64,000 nt of DNA, from positions 992,001-1,056,000 of the forward strand of contig NZ_CP069792.1 of assembly GCF_016894245.1 (NCBI RefSeq), written 5' to 3'. Below are positions 8,157 through 18,811 of this stretch, piece after piece. The first letter of the stretch is position 1. Each line of letters begins with the position of its first letter. The notes under the pieces were generated by a model. The model was not told the DNA's origin. It made no database searches and worked only from the letters and a program-made list of their open reading frames with translations. The translations under genes and the position numbers were made by a program. This DNA is from Corynebacterium kroppenstedtii (GTDB lineage Bacteria > Actinomycetota > Actinomycetes > Mycobacteriales > Mycobacteriaceae).

Positions 8157-9023
8157 TCACCCTTCCGCAACAACATCCCATGGAACGGTAATGACGTTAT
8201 CGCGGATTCGTCGCCGCGGAGCGTCGACAGGAAATCCAGATCGGTGCAGGTAGGTCAGCGCTTCCCGCCACCGGACGCGGGGGCCGTACACATCGAACGG
8301 TGCTGTTCTGTTCCACGCGTCGTCGAGCGTACTAAAAAGATCGTGGACGGGGTCGCCCGGAACATTGCGGTGGATCAGAACTTTAGGCAGACGTTCGGCC
8401 AGGTCAGAGGGCTTGTCAACGTCGAAAGGATCCCATGCGAGGGTCAGCGTGCGCGGCCCGTCGGCATCTAGGAGGATCCAGGAACACCGGCGGCCGAGTT
8501 CGTCGCAGGTCCCTTCGATGATGTACCCACCCGGCGCGAGCCGCGATTGCATCGTTTCCCACGCAGCGTGAACATCCGCGACATCGTATTGCCGCAGCAC
8601 ATTGAACGCCCGAACCAGGTGCGGCCGCAGCCCGGCCAGCTCAAACCCGCCGAGCGCGAAATGAACCCCATCGCGGTCGGGGAGGACGCGCTCGGGGTCG
8701 ATCTCCAAGCCGGTGACGTCGACAGTAGGGCGAATAGTGCGCAAACGGGCGGCCCACTCGCAGGTCGTTGTCCAGCTCGCACCGTAGCCCACATCCACGG
8801 CCAGGGGCCTATCCCCATGGAGGAGCGCGCGGCGCAGGTCCGCGTTATGAACAACCCACCGGTCGCACCGCCGCAGCCGGTTAATCCCCGTCGTTCCGCG
8901 TGTCACGGTGCCGACGGGCCCATTCCCACTCCACGATGGTGTGCGGACATTATGGGCGCGCAGATTCCGCGTCCCAGCGTCGGGATGGCGGCGATTCCCA
9001 TGTGGGGTCGAGGGTTTGTCCAT
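8157..9023 (-). CDS. Class I SAM-dependent methyltransferase
   Basis: A 288-residue protein with a recognisable SAM-binding motif I, LAVDVGYGASWTTTCEWA, then an acidic strand end VTGLEIDPERV (motif II), and a motif IV-like region with APGGYIIEGTCDELG. The C-terminal part has WREALTYLHRSGFPVDAPR. The substrate is not evident. Similar uncharacterised methyltransferases are common in actinobacteria near cell-wall genes; here it is divergent from murB across 164 bases. The first 40 residues are basic and poorly conserved-looking, so the true start may be further in. Confidence 0.75.
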   Translation of the reverse strand: MDKPSTPHGNRRHPDAGTRNLRAHNVRTPSWSGNGPVGTVTRGTTGINRLRRCDRWVVHNADLRRALLHGDRPLAVDVGYGASWTTTCEWAARLRTIRPTVDVTGLEIDPERVLPDRDGVHFALGGFELAGLRPHLVRAFNVLRQYDVADVHAAWETMQSRLAPGGYIIEGTCDELGRRCSWILLDADGPRTLTLAWDPFDVDKPSDLAERLPKVLIHRNVPGDPVHDLFSTLDDAWNRTAPFDVYGPRVRWREALTYLHRSGFPVDAPRRRIRDNVITVPWDVVAEG

Positions 9024-9187
9024 AGGGGGGTGCGGTTCAGCAGGGAGTGCGTTTGAAGTGTCGATAGCGGTGGTGTGGATGTGGTACTACCCACTCGTCG
9101 ATAGTGATCGTAGACTGAGGTGCCGTACTGTCACGAGTCAACCGGGGCTGAACGGCAGCCCGCCAATCCGACACTAAGGCTGAGCAG

Positions 9188-10411
9188 ATGAGTTCTTTAC
9201 CGACGAGTCCGCAGCAGGATTCTACCGATGACCTCCTGGAGCGCCTGGACGCGACCGTTGGTGTGTCCGTCGTCCGCGGGAAGTCATTCGCGGACTTAAC
9301 GACGTTGCGCATCGGCGGTACTCCGCGCGCTGTCGTCGAGGTAACAACCCCCGGCGCCGTCGCCACAGTGGTCAAGGCGGTCGTTGATGCCCAGGTGCCG
9401 TGGATCGTCGTCGGCGGTGGATCGAACTTGGTGGTCGCGGAGAGCCCGTCGGTGGAGGAGCTGATTGCCGTTCATCTGATGGTTCGCCGGCCTATTTTGG
9501 ACGATCCCGACGATGACGAATCGCAGCTAGCACCCGTCATGATGGACGTTCACGAAGGCACAGTGAGCTGTTTCGGCGGTGTCGAGTGGGATGCCCTCGT
9601 GGCCGCGACCGTGACATCGGGTTTGGGCGGATTGGAGTGCCTGTCGGGGATTCCGGGGTCGGTCGGTGCGACGCCGGTGCAGAATGTGGGCGCGTATGGC
9701 GTTGAGGTGTCCTCGGTGCTGCAGCGCGTGCTGTTGACTTATTGCGGCGATGGCGAGCACGAGCCGGGTGCGCAGGAATGGGTCACTCCCGACGCCCTCG
9801 ACCTGGCCTACCGCTACTCGAACATCAAGTTCACCCGGCGGGCCGTGGTGACGGCCGTGGAGTTCCAATTGACGCCCGGGGGAGTGTCGGCCCCGCTTCG
9901 CTATGGCGAGTTGGCCCGGCGCTTGGGGGTGACCCCGGAAGAATCAGCCCAGGAGGGTGGCGCTCGACGACCAGCCGCGGCGGTGCGTGAGGCGGTCCTC
10001 CAGCTGCGGCACGGTAAGGGAATGGTTCTCGACGCGAACGATCATGACACCTGGTCAGCGGGTTCGTTCTTCACTAATCCCATTATCGACGCCGACGCCC
10101 TCCCTCTTATCCGTGAGGCTGTCCGCCAGCGGTGTGGTGATGACGTCGCGGAGTCGATGCCAGCGTTCCCCGTCGGCAATCGTGTGAAGTTATCGGCAGC
10201 GTGGTTGATCGATAAGTCGGGGCTGACGAAGGGATGGAAGGTTCATGCTCACGCACCGGCGTCATTGTCAACGAAACATACGCTGGCCTTGACCAACCGC
10301 GGCGGGGCCAACAGCGCGGATATCGTCGAGTTGGCCCACGCCGTGCAAAACCATGTTCGGGAGGTCTTCGGGGTGACGTTGGAACCCGAACCAGTGTGGG
10401 TGGGGTTTTAG
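9188..10411 (+). CDS. murB: UDP-N-acetylenolpyruvoylglucosamine reductase
   Basis: NADPH-dependent flavoenzyme that reduces UDP-GlcNAc-enolpyruvate to UDP-MurNAc, the second committed step of peptidoglycan synthesis in the cytosol. FAD motifs are VVGGGSNLVV (residues 74-83) and LSGIPGSVGATPVQNVGAYG; the catalytic serine region is WSAGSFFTNPI, and the protein ends LEPEPVWVGF with the conserved glutamate. At 407 residues it is somewhat longer than most type I MurB proteins because of acidic inserts near residues 105-118 and 255-265. ATG 9188 is preceded by AAGGCTGAG. The protein converges on fadD. Confidence 0.96.
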   Translation: MSSLPTSPQQDSTDDLLERLDATVGVSVVRGKSFADLTTLRIGGTPRAVVEVTTPGAVATVVKAVVDAQVPWIVVGGGSNLVVAESPSVEELIAVHLMVRRPILDDPDDDESQLAPVMMDVHEGTVSCFGGVEWDALVAATVTSGLGGLECLSGIPGSVGATPVQNVGAYGVEVSSVLQRVLLTYCGDGEHEPGAQEWVTPDALDLAYRYSNIKFTRRAVVTAVEFQLTPGGVSAPLRYGELARRLGVTPEESAQEGGARRPAAAVREAVLQLRHGKGMVLDANDHDTWSAGSFFTNPIIDADALPLIREAVRQRCGDDVAESMPAFPVGNRVKLSAAWLIDKSGLTKGWKVHAHAPASLSTKHTLALTNRGGANSADIVELAHAVQNHVREVFGVTLEPEPVWVGF

Positions 10412-10433
10412 GCCGGCTGTGGAGCCATTGGCG

Positions 10434-12149
10434 CTAGTTTTTCTTTGTGCGCTCGATAATGTCGTCGCGGACATCACGTCGGCGGACCTTTCCCATGTGG
10501 TCGCGGGGTAAATCGTCGAAGTGATAGAACGTGCGGGGAACCTTGTATCGGGCTAGGGATTCCCTACAGAAGTCCTTTAATCCATCAGGGTCGAGGGCTG
10601 CTCCGGGTTCCAAGCTAATACCGGCGACGACTGTTTCAGAACCATCTTCACGGGGGAGACCGACAACTGTTGCGGCTTCAATATCGGGGTGCCGGGTGAG
10701 GACGTCTTCTACCTCTTGCGGGTACACATTGAATCCGCCAGTGATAATGATTTCTTTGGTCCGTGCGACTAAGCGAATGAAGCCATCGGGCTCCATGATC
10801 CCGACGTCGCCGGTGATGTACCAGCCGTTATGGAAGCTTTTTGCGTTGGCTTCGGGGGCATTGATGTATCCAGAGAAGACCTGAGGGCCTTTGACCAAGA
10901 GTTCTCCTGGTTCCCCATCGGGCATGGTGCGATCTAGATTATCTTTGTCCGCAATGCGAATAATGGTGTCGGGGAACGGGATGCCGACGTATCCGGGACG
11001 TCGGTTATCGGTCATGGGGTTCCCGGCAATGATGGGGGAGGTTTCCGTCAGCCCATAGCCTTCGATGAGATGTCCTTTGGTCAGTGCTTCCCACTTTTCG
11101 ACGGTAGAGGCGGGCAGGGATGATGCGCCGGAGAATGAGTTACGGACGCCATGGATATCAATGCCCTTCTTTGTCGCCTCAGCGGCAATACGCTCATACA
11201 ACGTAGGGACTCCGGGCAGCCATGTAGGAGTCTCTTTCTTCATAATCGACATGATGAGCTTCATATCCGGTGAGGGCAGCAGAATGAGTTCTGCACCGCC
11301 GATGAAGGGCCCAAATAGCATGGTCATCACGATGCCGTAGGCGTGGAACATAGGCAGCGCAGTAAGGAAAGTCTCTTTGCCTGGGCGTAAGTCAGGAACC
11401 CACGCTTTGCCCTGAACAACATTGGCCACAAGGTTTCGATGGCGCAATTCTGCGCCTTTGGGCGCTCCCGTCGTGCCGGAGGTGTACAGGATAAGTGTCG
11501 GGTCATCGGGATCGGCGTCATAAGGTTCGATGGTGGATCCATCCCCACCGAGGCCGTCGGAAATGAGAGTTTCCCAAGGAATTGTCCCATCGACTGAGGT
11601 GGTGAGCTGGCCCCTCATCTTGGAAAGGGGAGGAAGAGGGATCCGGAGAGCTAGCCGATAGTGCAGAGGCATAGCTTTTGTCATATCCACCGAAACAATG
11701 GTGTCTAAAGCAGTATTGGGGTCGGCACGAAGCTTTTCGACCATCGCGACCGATTTGTCCCACGCGATCGCGATACGCGCTCCATGATCTGCAAAGGGGC
11801 CTTTGAGCTCAGGAGCGGTATAGAGAGGGTTATGTTCGACGGGTACCGCGCCTAGCATGACGCAGGCGAAAAAAGCATGAATGTGCTGAGGACAATTAGG
11901 CATGAGGAGTGCGACGCGATCGCCTTGGCGCACTCCAAGGGCATAGAGTCCGGCTGCGGCCCGACGTACCTCGCGATCGACATCCTTCCAAGATTGTTTA
12001 GCTCCAAAGAAGGAAAGGCCTGGTCGATTGCCAAATTTGGCCAGGTTGTCGCGGTAAATGGTGGACAGCGTTATGCCCTCATAATCCAGCTCATGGTCAG
12101 TCCATTCGGGGTAATACTGTAACCATGCTTTATCGTCGGTTGCTCCCAT
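10434..12149 (-). CDS. fadD: Long-chain fatty acid-CoA ligase
   Basis: ANL-superfamily adenylating enzyme that activates fatty acids to acyl-CoA. Motifs seen: P-loop LILYTSGTTGAPKGAELRH, GYGLTETSP, YITGDVG, the hinge KEIIITGGFNVYPQEVEDVL and the catalytic lysine region DHMGKVRRRDVR. The ATG at 12149 (MGATDDKAWLQYYPEW) gives 571 residues and matches the usual start of corynebacterial FadD proteins; the longer 602-residue frame adds an unlikely basic extension. It is a single gene, divergent from mshA across a 366-base AT-rich region. Chain-length preference cannot be told from sequence. Confidence 0.9.
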   Translation of the reverse strand: MGATDDKAWLQYYPEWTDHELDYEGITLSTIYRDNLAKFGNRPGLSFFGAKQSWKDVDREVRRAAAGLYALGVRQGDRVALLMPNCPQHIHAFFACVMLGAVPVEHNPLYTAPELKGPFADHGARIAIAWDKSVAMVEKLRADPNTALDTIVSVDMTKAMPLHYRLALRIPLPPLSKMRGQLTTSVDGTIPWETLISDGLGGDGSTIEPYDADPDDPTLILYTSGTTGAPKGAELRHRNLVANVVQGKAWVPDLRPGKETFLTALPMFHAYGIVMTMLFGPFIGGAELILLPSPDMKLIMSIMKKETPTWLPGVPTLYERIAAEATKKGIDIHGVRNSFSGASSLPASTVEKWEALTKGHLIEGYGLTETSPIIAGNPMTDNRRPGYVGIPFPDTIIRIADKDNLDRTMPDGEPGELLVKGPQVFSGYINAPEANAKSFHNGWYITGDVGIMEPDGFIRLVARTKEIIITGGFNVYPQEVEDVLTRHPDIEAATVVGLPREDGSETVVAGISLEPGAALDPDGLKDFCRESLARYKVPRTFYHFDDLPRDHMGKVRRRDVRDDIIERTKKN

Positions 12150-12515
12150 GTTTGCACTTTCTGTCGTAGCGATAGGTGGAAGGGACACTCTCGAAGGGGT
12201 GTGCCGTGGGCGTGATTGATGTGAAGCGATAGTACGCCTCAATTCCGAGTGGAGCTTAGGCCTCTTATCGTTAAGACCTCTTGGGATAGACCTAGGCAGC
12301 GACGGGGGACTGAGGCGTTTTTCACCCTAACGCTAACGACTCTCCATATGAAATTTTTGTAGGCAAAAAATAAAAATAGTGGTAATTCGGCAACTACATA
12401 TTTGCTACATTGTCGGACGCCGAATCGCTCCGCCCTATGGCCAACCCCGAAACTCCCCCGGGATGTCAGAGTGCAACGCTTGCAAGGATCGCCCGATTCA
12501 TCCACCCTTGGTGGC
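12150..12515. promoter_or_regulatory. Divergent intergenic region between fadD and mshA
   Basis: 366 bases without a supported gene. It has an AT-rich core around 12340-12410 (ATGAAATTTTTG, AAAAAATAAAAATAG, ACATATTTGCTACATT), suited to carry promoters for fadD (minus) and mshA (plus). TACATT near 12405 is a candidate -10 for mshA. No operator palindrome is obvious. Confidence 0.5.
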
Positions 12516-13805
12516 ATGACAACTTCTCCTCGCGGCCGGATCGCCGTGATCTCGATGCACACCTCTCCCATTGAGCAACCGGGGGTCGGTGATGCCGGAG
12601 GAATGAACGTCTACATCCGATCCACCTCATTAGAACTGGGTGCATTGGGGTACGAGGTCGATATCTTCACCCGCGCCACACGCTCTAGCCAGGGGAAAGT
12701 CGTGCAGCTCGCGCCGAATGTTCGGCTCATTAACATCATTGCCGGTCCCTACGAAGGGCTCACCAAAGAGGAACTCCCCACACAAATGGTCGCCTTCACC
12801 GGCGGCATCATCGAATTCGCCCATTGTGAAAAAGTGTCCTACTCGCTCATCCACTCACACTATTGGATGAGTGGACAGGTGGGGTGGCTTCTCCGCGACC
12901 TATGGCAAGTCCCACAGATTCACACCGCGCACACCCTCGCGCTTGTCAAGAACAGCGCGCTAGCCACGGGCGACCGCCCCGAACCGGAATCACGGCGCAT
13001 CTGTGAACAACAAATCGTGGACAACGCGGATCGCCTCGTCGTCAATACCGAAGCAGGAAAAGATAACCTAGTCTTCCACTACGATGCCAACCCCGAGCAC
13101 ATCGACGTCGTCCTCCCCGGGGCAGATGTTACACAATTCTCGCCGGGATCCGACCGGGCAACAGAACGCAGCCGACGTGAACTCGGCGTCCCTTTGCATG
13201 CCACGGTCATCGCCTTCGTCGGACGCATGCAGCGATTGAAAGGCCCGCACGTCCTCCTGCGGGCCGTCGCCGATATGATGAAACAGCGCCCGGACCAGGA
13301 ACTACGCGTGCTTATGTGCGGCGGACCATCAGGCAACGGGCTCGCGCGCCCCACCGAATTTGAAGACCTCGCGCGGGACCTCGGCATCGACTCCCTGGTG
13401 CGATTCCTTGCACCCCGCCCGCCAGAGGACCTCGCCAGCGTCTACCGCGCCGCCGACATCGTCGCCATCCCTAGCTACAACGAATCCTTCGGGCTCGTCG
13501 CCGTAGAAGCCCAAGCATCCGGCACCCCTGTCGTTGCAGCGCGTGCCGGTGGACTGCCCATCACCATCGACGACGGCACCAGCGGAATCCTCGTCGACGG
13601 CCATAACCCATCCGATTGGGCCGCCGCGTTGCAAGCCTTGTGCGATGACGACGATCGTCGAATCGCCATGGGCGAAAACGCCACCGCCCACGCCTCCAGG
13701 TTCTCCTGGGCCAGCTCGGCACGCCACCTCAGTGACATTTATGAGGATGCAATCAAGAAAGGCCCCCACGTTCGTTGCGGAAGTGACCGCGCCGGGGCGT
13801 CATAG
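12516..13805 (+). CDS. mshA: D-inositol-3-phosphate glycosyltransferase (mycothiol synthesis)
   Basis: GT4-family retaining glycosyltransferase that joins GlcNAc from UDP-GlcNAc to 1L-inositol 1-phosphate, the first step of mycothiol synthesis. Motifs: [20 protein letters not shown] near the N-terminus, [26 protein letters not shown], and the nucleotide-sugar site [20 protein letters not shown] with the EX7E pair. ATG 12516 ([16 protein letters not shown]) gives 429 residues, the normal size; the in-frame extension from 12402 looks non-coding. Followed closely by a YbjN gene, then gpmA, as in mycobacteria. Confidence 0.95.
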   Translation: MTTSPRGRIAVISMHTSPIEQPGVGDAGGMNVYIRSTSLELGALGYEVDIFTRATRSSQGKVVQLAPNVRLINIIAGPYEGLTKEELPTQMVAFTGGIIEFAHCEKVSYSLIHSHYWMSGQVGWLLRDLWQVPQIHTAHTLALVKNSALATGDRPEPESRRICEQQIVDNADRLVVNTEAGKDNLVFHYDANPEHIDVVLPGADVTQFSPGSDRATERSRRELGVPLHATVIAFVGRMQRLKGPHVLLRAVADMMKQRPDQELRVLMCGGPSGNGLARPTEFEDLARDLGIDSLVRFLAPRPPEDLASVYRAADIVAIPSYNESFGLVAVEAQASGTPVVAARAGGLPITIDDGTSGILVDGHNPSDWAAALQALCDDDDRRIAMGENATAHASRFSWASSARHLSDIYEDAIKKGPHVRCGSDRAGAS

Positions 13806-13813
13806 AGGCCACA

Positions 13814-14305
13814 ATGGAGAGTATGACCAAAAACGACCTGATCGCACTCCTCGACGAGGCGGACATTGATTATGACGCCCCCGACGGCAAGGACTTTGTG
13901 GCCGTTATCCTGCCGGGAACCAGGCGACTGAAAACCGTCGCGCTGCTGATCCCGGGCCAGAATTACCTACGCATTGAAGCGTTTGTGTGCCGTGCCGTCG
14001 AGGAAAAACAGGCCGACGTGTACCGGTTCCTGTTGCAGAAGAACAACAAGACATTCGGTGTTGCCTATACGCTCGACGCCAATAACGACATCTATCTGGC
14101 CGGATACCTACCAGCGAATCTAAGCCCGCAGGACCTGGATCGGGCTCTGGGACAGCTACTGGACCGGGCGGATAACGATTTCAACCGGATGCTTGAGATG
14201 GGATTTGAGGAATCCATCCGCAAAGAATGGGCCTGGCGATTAAGCCGCGGCGAATCAACGAGAAACTTGGAAGCCTTCGAGGCTCTCCGACCTGCCGACG
14301 AGTAG
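13814..14305 (+). CDS. YbjN domain protein
   Basis: A 163-residue cytosolic protein with a type III secretion chaperone-like YbjN fold: DLIALLDEADIDYD, AVILPGTRRLKTVALLIPGQNYLRIEAF, a middle VYRFLLQKNN, then DIYLAGYLPANLSPQDLDRALGQLL. YbjN proteins lie between mshA and gpmA in many actinobacteria (M. tuberculosis Rv0487). GAGG 7 bases before ATG 13814 supports that start; an in-frame ATG at 13823 has no better site. It starts 8 bases after mshA and is likely co-transcribed. Molecular role unknown. Confidence 0.85.
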   Translation: MESMTKNDLIALLDEADIDYDAPDGKDFVAVILPGTRRLKTVALLIPGQNYLRIEAFVCRAVEEKQADVYRFLLQKNNKTFGVAYTLDANNDIYLAGYLPANLSPQDLDRALGQLLDRADNDFNRMLEMGFEESIRKEWAWRLSRGESTRNLEAFEALRPADE

Positions 14306-14424
14306 CCGGGAAGCAGCCGATGAGCAGCCACCGCCCAGTGCACTGACCATGTTCATCCAGGCACGCTGCGATGTTCCTCCAGGGCACTAGGCAAGGTGTT
14401 GCCATTCGTGGCACGATAGAAGGC

Positions 14425-15171
14425 ATGAGTAACGGAAAACTTATTCTTCTTCGTCATGGCCAGAGCCAGTGGAATTCCACGAACCAATTTACGGGTTGGG
14501 TCGACGTTGATCTCACTGAAAAGGGCGAGGCAGAAGCCAAGCGCGGTGGCGAGCTCATCAAGGAAAAGGGCCTTCATCCTGAGGTGCTCTACACCTCCCT
14601 GTTACGACGGGCTATCCGCACCGCTGACATCGCCCTCAACGCTGCCGACCGGCTGTGGATCCCGGTCATCCGTGATTGGCGCTTGAACGAGCGTCACTAC
14701 GGTGCCCTGCAGGGGCTGAACAAAGCCGATACTAAAGAAAAATACGGTAACGAAAAATTCATGGCATGGCGTCGGTCCTACGACACTCGCCCGCCAGAGC
14801 TCGAGGACGGCACAGAGTACTCGCAATCCGACGACCCCCGCTACGCCAACCTTGACTCGGTCCCGAAGACGGAGTGCTTGAAGGACGTCGTTGCTCGCTT
14901 CGTCCCCTACTTTAAGGAAGAAATCCTTCCGCGCGCACAGAAGGGGCAGACCGTCCTGATCGCTGCCCATGGAAACTCCTTGCGTGCGTTGGTCAAGCAC
15001 CTGGATAACATTTCCGACGACGACATCGCCGGTTTGAACATCCCCACCGGTATCCCGCTGGTCTACGAGATTGCTGAGGACGGCTCCGTTGTGAACCCCG
15101 GCGGAACCTACTTGGATCCGGAAGCTGCTGCCGCAGGAGCTGCGGCCGTCGCTAACCAGGGCTCGAAGTAA
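14425..15171 (+). CDS. gpmA: 2,3-bisphosphoglycerate-dependent phosphoglycerate mutase
   Basis: Glycolytic enzyme that interconverts 3- and 2-phosphoglycerate through a phosphohistidine. The 248-residue protein has the histidine motif [12 protein letters not shown] with H11, the [14 protein letters not shown] loop, RRSYDTRPP and the second histidine in [12 protein letters not shown]. The start at 14425 (MSNGKLILL) matches the family; the upstream in-frame extension has no family similarity. The C-terminal tail is Ala-rich. It stands between ybjN and senX3, as in mycobacteria. Confidence 0.96.
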   Translation: MSNGKLILLRHGQSQWNSTNQFTGWVDVDLTEKGEAEAKRGGELIKEKGLHPEVLYTSLLRRAIRTADIALNAADRLWIPVIRDWRLNERHYGALQGLNKADTKEKYGNEKFMAWRRSYDTRPPELEDGTEYSQSDDPRYANLDSVPKTECLKDVVARFVPYFKEEILPRAQKGQTVLIAAHGNSLRALVKHLDNISDDDIAGLNIPTGIPLVYEIAEDGSVVNPGGTYLDPEAAAAGAAAVANQGSK

Positions 15172-15261
15172 AAGCGGACCCATGACGTTAAGGCGGGGCA
15201 GTTAACGCGTGGCGGTGAGGTAGGGGGAGCCCGCCCCGCGTGACCGACTACGCTTAATGAT

Positions 15262-16521
15262 GTGTCCGCGACAATCGGCATCATCATCGCAGTCAGTGTG
15301 TTCGTCGGGGGAGCCATTGGTTTCACAGTGGCCAAATTGCACCGTGTTCTCTCTGGTGTGCAATTACTCCACCCGCGGCTGAAACCCCGCGCAGGTGGGG
15401 AAGCGCCCGGCCGCGAACCGACGGCCCGTGTTCAGAAACCAGCGTCGCCATCTCGCCAGCCCAAAGCTAAGGCGTCGAGCAAGCTGGTGACCTACGCCGA
15501 CGTGCTCAATGTGGCCGTCGATAATTCCCCCATCGCGGTGGTCGTCGTCGATAAGCATGAAGACATTGTGCTAGCCAACGATGCTTCCCGGGTACTGGGC
15601 ATTGTGGATAAGACGCACATCAACCGGGCGGCCTGGGGAGCTGCGCTGAAGGTTTTCGCGGACGGTGAGCCGCGCGAGATCGTGTTCCGCCCGGAGCGGT
15701 CTGCTCGTGAGACCCGCGAACGCCCCATTTTTTCGGTGAAAGCCGCCGTTCGCTTACTTTCTGACAGCGACAATCGCTTCATCGTTATATATGCGATTGA
15801 TGACTCAGAGAATGTGCGCATGGAAACTGCGCGGAGAGATTTCGTCGCAAATGTGTCACATGAGTTGAAATCACCGGTCGGAGCGGTGTCGTTAATGGTG
15901 GAAGCCCTGCTTGAGGCCAAAGATGATCCCGATTCTGTCGAATATTTCGGCGGAAAAGTAATGAAAGAAACCCAAAGACTGGGCCAATTGATCACCGAAC
16001 TAATCTCTTTAACCAAGCTACAAGGCGCGGAACCATTACCTGATTTCGAAGTCCTGAGCATCGACGATGTGGTTGACGAAGCAGTCGAGCGATGCCGATT
16101 TGCCGCGGAAGCGCACGACATCTCACTCTCCACCGACGCTCCTTGCGGGGCCACCGTGTTAGGTGACACGAACTCGCTGGTCACCGCGTTGAGCAACCTC
16201 ATCATGAACGCCATCAATTACTCGCCGGAAGCAACGCCGGTCACCGTCACCAGGGAAGTGCTCTCTGACCGTGACAAGGGGCGGCAGGTCGTGGACGTGC
16301 GGGTGACAGACCGCGGAATCGGCATCGCCCCCGAAGACCAGAAACGCGTCTTCGAGCGGTTCTTCCGCGTCGACAAGGCACGATCCCGACGAACAGGGGG
16401 TACAGGTTTGGGCCTGGCGATTGTGAAGCATGTGGCAGCAAACCACGACGGCGACATTAAGCTATGGAGTAAGCCGGAAACCGGATCAACATTCACTTTG
16501 GAGCTCCCGACACATGACTAG
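15262..16521 (+). CDS. senX3: Sensor histidine kinase SenX3
   Basis: Membrane sensor kinase of the phosphate-responsive SenX3-RegX3 system. The 419-residue protein has an N-terminal membrane segment (residues 3-24), a PAS domain (about 75-175), the HisKA motif NVSHELKSPVGAVSLMVEA with phospho-acceptor H200, and an ATPase domain with NLIMNAINYSPEATPV, DRGIGIAPEDQ and GGTGLGLAIVKHV. GTG 15262 follows TACGCT, suggesting a leaderless transcript. The stop overlaps the regX3 start by 8 bases. Low-phosphate signalling is known for the family; no phoU or pst gene is adjacent, although pitA lies elsewhere in the window. Confidence 0.93.
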   Translation: MSATIGIIIAVSVFVGGAIGFTVAKLHRVLSGVQLLHPRLKPRAGGEAPGREPTARVQKPASPSRQPKAKASSKLVTYADVLNVAVDNSPIAVVVVDKHEDIVLANDASRVLGIVDKTHINRAAWGAALKVFADGEPREIVFRPERSARETRERPIFSVKAAVRLLSDSDNRFIVIYAIDDSENVRMETARRDFVANVSHELKSPVGAVSLMVEALLEAKDDPDSVEYFGGKVMKETQRLGQLITELISLTKLQGAEPLPDFEVLSIDDVVDEAVERCRFAAEAHDISLSTDAPCGATVLGDTNSLVTALSNLIMNAINYSPEATPVTVTREVLSDRDKGRQVVDVRVTDRGIGIAPEDQKRVFERFFRVDKARSRRTGGTGLGLAIVKHVAANHDGDIKLWSKPETGSTFTLELPTHD

Positions 16522-17200
16522 TGTTCTTATTGTCGAAGATCAGGAAACGTTATCCGAGCCGCTTGCATTCCTCCTGCGCAAGGAGGGATTCGATGTCATC
16601 ATCGCCCCCGACGGGCCGACGGGTCTGCGTGAGTTCAGCCAGCACGAGATCAGCATTGTTCTCCTCGACCTTATGCTCCCGGGGATGTCCGGCACCGAGG
16701 TCTGTAAAAAACTGAGGCAAAGCTCTACCGTCCCCATCATCATGGTCACGGCACGAGATACAGAGATGGACAAAATCGTTGGCTTGGAGCTGGGTGCCGA
16801 CGACTACGTCACGAAACCGTATTCGGCCCGCGAACTTATCGCGAGAATTCGGGCGGTTCTTCGACGTGGCCGCGGGACTTCTGGGCCTGACCAGTTTGAC
16901 GACGAAATCCTTGAGGTCGGGAACGTGCGGATGGACGTGGAACGCCACTCGGTATGGGTGGACGACAAAGAAATCAACATGCCCCTGAAGGAATTTGACC
17001 TGCTGGAATACCTGATGCGGAATGAAGGGCGTGTGCTGACACGTGGCCAGCTGATTGACCGCGTGTGGGGGCTGGACTACGTGGGGGACACGAAAACGCT
17101 GGATGTTCACGTGAAGCGGTTGCGGTCCAAAGTGGAGGATGACCCCTCGCACCCGCACCATCTGATCACGGTCCGGGGGCTTGGATACAAATTCGAATAA
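16514..17200 (+). CDS. regX3: Response regulator RegX3 (OmpR/PhoB type)
   Basis: DNA-binding partner of SenX3. The 228-residue protein has a receiver domain with the phosphorylated D52 in VLLDLMLPG, the TARD and GADDYVTKPYS motifs, and a winged-helix C-terminal domain with EFDLLEYLMRNEGRVLTRGQL and VDVHVKRLRSKVEDD-type recognition helix (LDVHVKRLRSKVED). ATG 16514 overlaps the senX3 stop, so the pair is translationally coupled. Followed by a terminator-like repeat region and a convergent gene. Confidence 0.94.
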   Translation: MTSVLIVEDQETLSEPLAFLLRKEGFDVIIAPDGPTGLREFSQHEISIVLLDLMLPGMSGTEVCKKLRQSSTVPIIMVTARDTEMDKIVGLELGADDYVTKPYSARELIARIRAVLRRGRGTSGPDQFDDEILEVGNVRMDVERHSVWVDDKEINMPLKEFDLLEYLMRNEGRVLTRGQLIDRVWGLDYVGDTKTLDVHVKRLRSKVEDDPSHPHHLITVRGLGYKFE

Positions 17201-17201
17201 C

Positions 17202-17279
17202 GGCGGGCCCCGGCGGTTTTAGCGGCGTGGTGAGGTTTGTGCTTCCCGCCCGTTTTTAGCGGCGTGGTGCCGCGCGGTT

Positions 17280-17280
<1 letters not shown>
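17202..17280. repeat. 18-base direct repeat and hairpin between convergent genes
   Basis: GGTTTTAGCGGCGTGGTG (17215-17232) recurs as GTTTTTAGCGGCGTGGTG (17252-17269), with a third partial GCGGTTTTAG at 17274. GGCGGG (17202-17207) can pair with CCCGCC (17245-17250), followed by CGTTTTTAG, so this probably acts as terminator for regX3 and the convergent gene. Confidence 0.6.
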
Positions 17281-18353
<1,073 letters not shown>

Positions 18354-18382
18354 CTAACGAGGTTTGAACCCAATCATAATGC

Positions 18383-18647
18383 GGGGTTATACAACAAAAG
18401 TGTGTCCGCATGCCGGAAAACTGCGGGGGTATATGCGGGGTGGTGGTCAAACTGCGGGGGGATATGGGCGAAAAATGGCAGAAAATTGACCATATACCCC
18501 CGCGCTTTTATTCGGGGCGCATATCCCCCCGCATTTTCGGGCTCCAGGTGTAGCGTCCCCCGCGGTGTCCGTCCACCGGCTCCTTCTTCCGTGCGTCGGT
18601 GCGTCGGGCCCCAGAAATTGTGTTCTTCCTGGGCTTATACGACTGAA
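18383..18647. repeat. Nested palindromic repeat, copy 2 (long form)
   Basis: Near-identical to copy 1 over about 250 bases, with scattered substitutions and small indels (six Gs instead of seven in arm 2; arm 5 partly lost). It begins GGGGTTATACAAC and ends GGGCTTATACGAC, so the terminal direct repeat seen in copy 1 is present. It lies in the 509-base gap between two minus-strand genes. The rest of that gap (18648-18811) has a CTCGAG inverted repeat with a TCTTTTT run near 18677-18713 and no gene. Confidence 0.85.
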
Positions 18648-18811
18648 GATAAACTCTTCCTTGAAACGAAAAACAGCCTCGAGCTCATGCTCGAGACCAG
18701 GATTTCTTTTTAATATGCAGGTGATTCCTGCTCATCCAGGAACACCTCACCCACGCCCGGTAACGCTAGTAAGCATAACGATCGGCTGTGATAGAGGCGG
18801 TCTCTTCCTGA

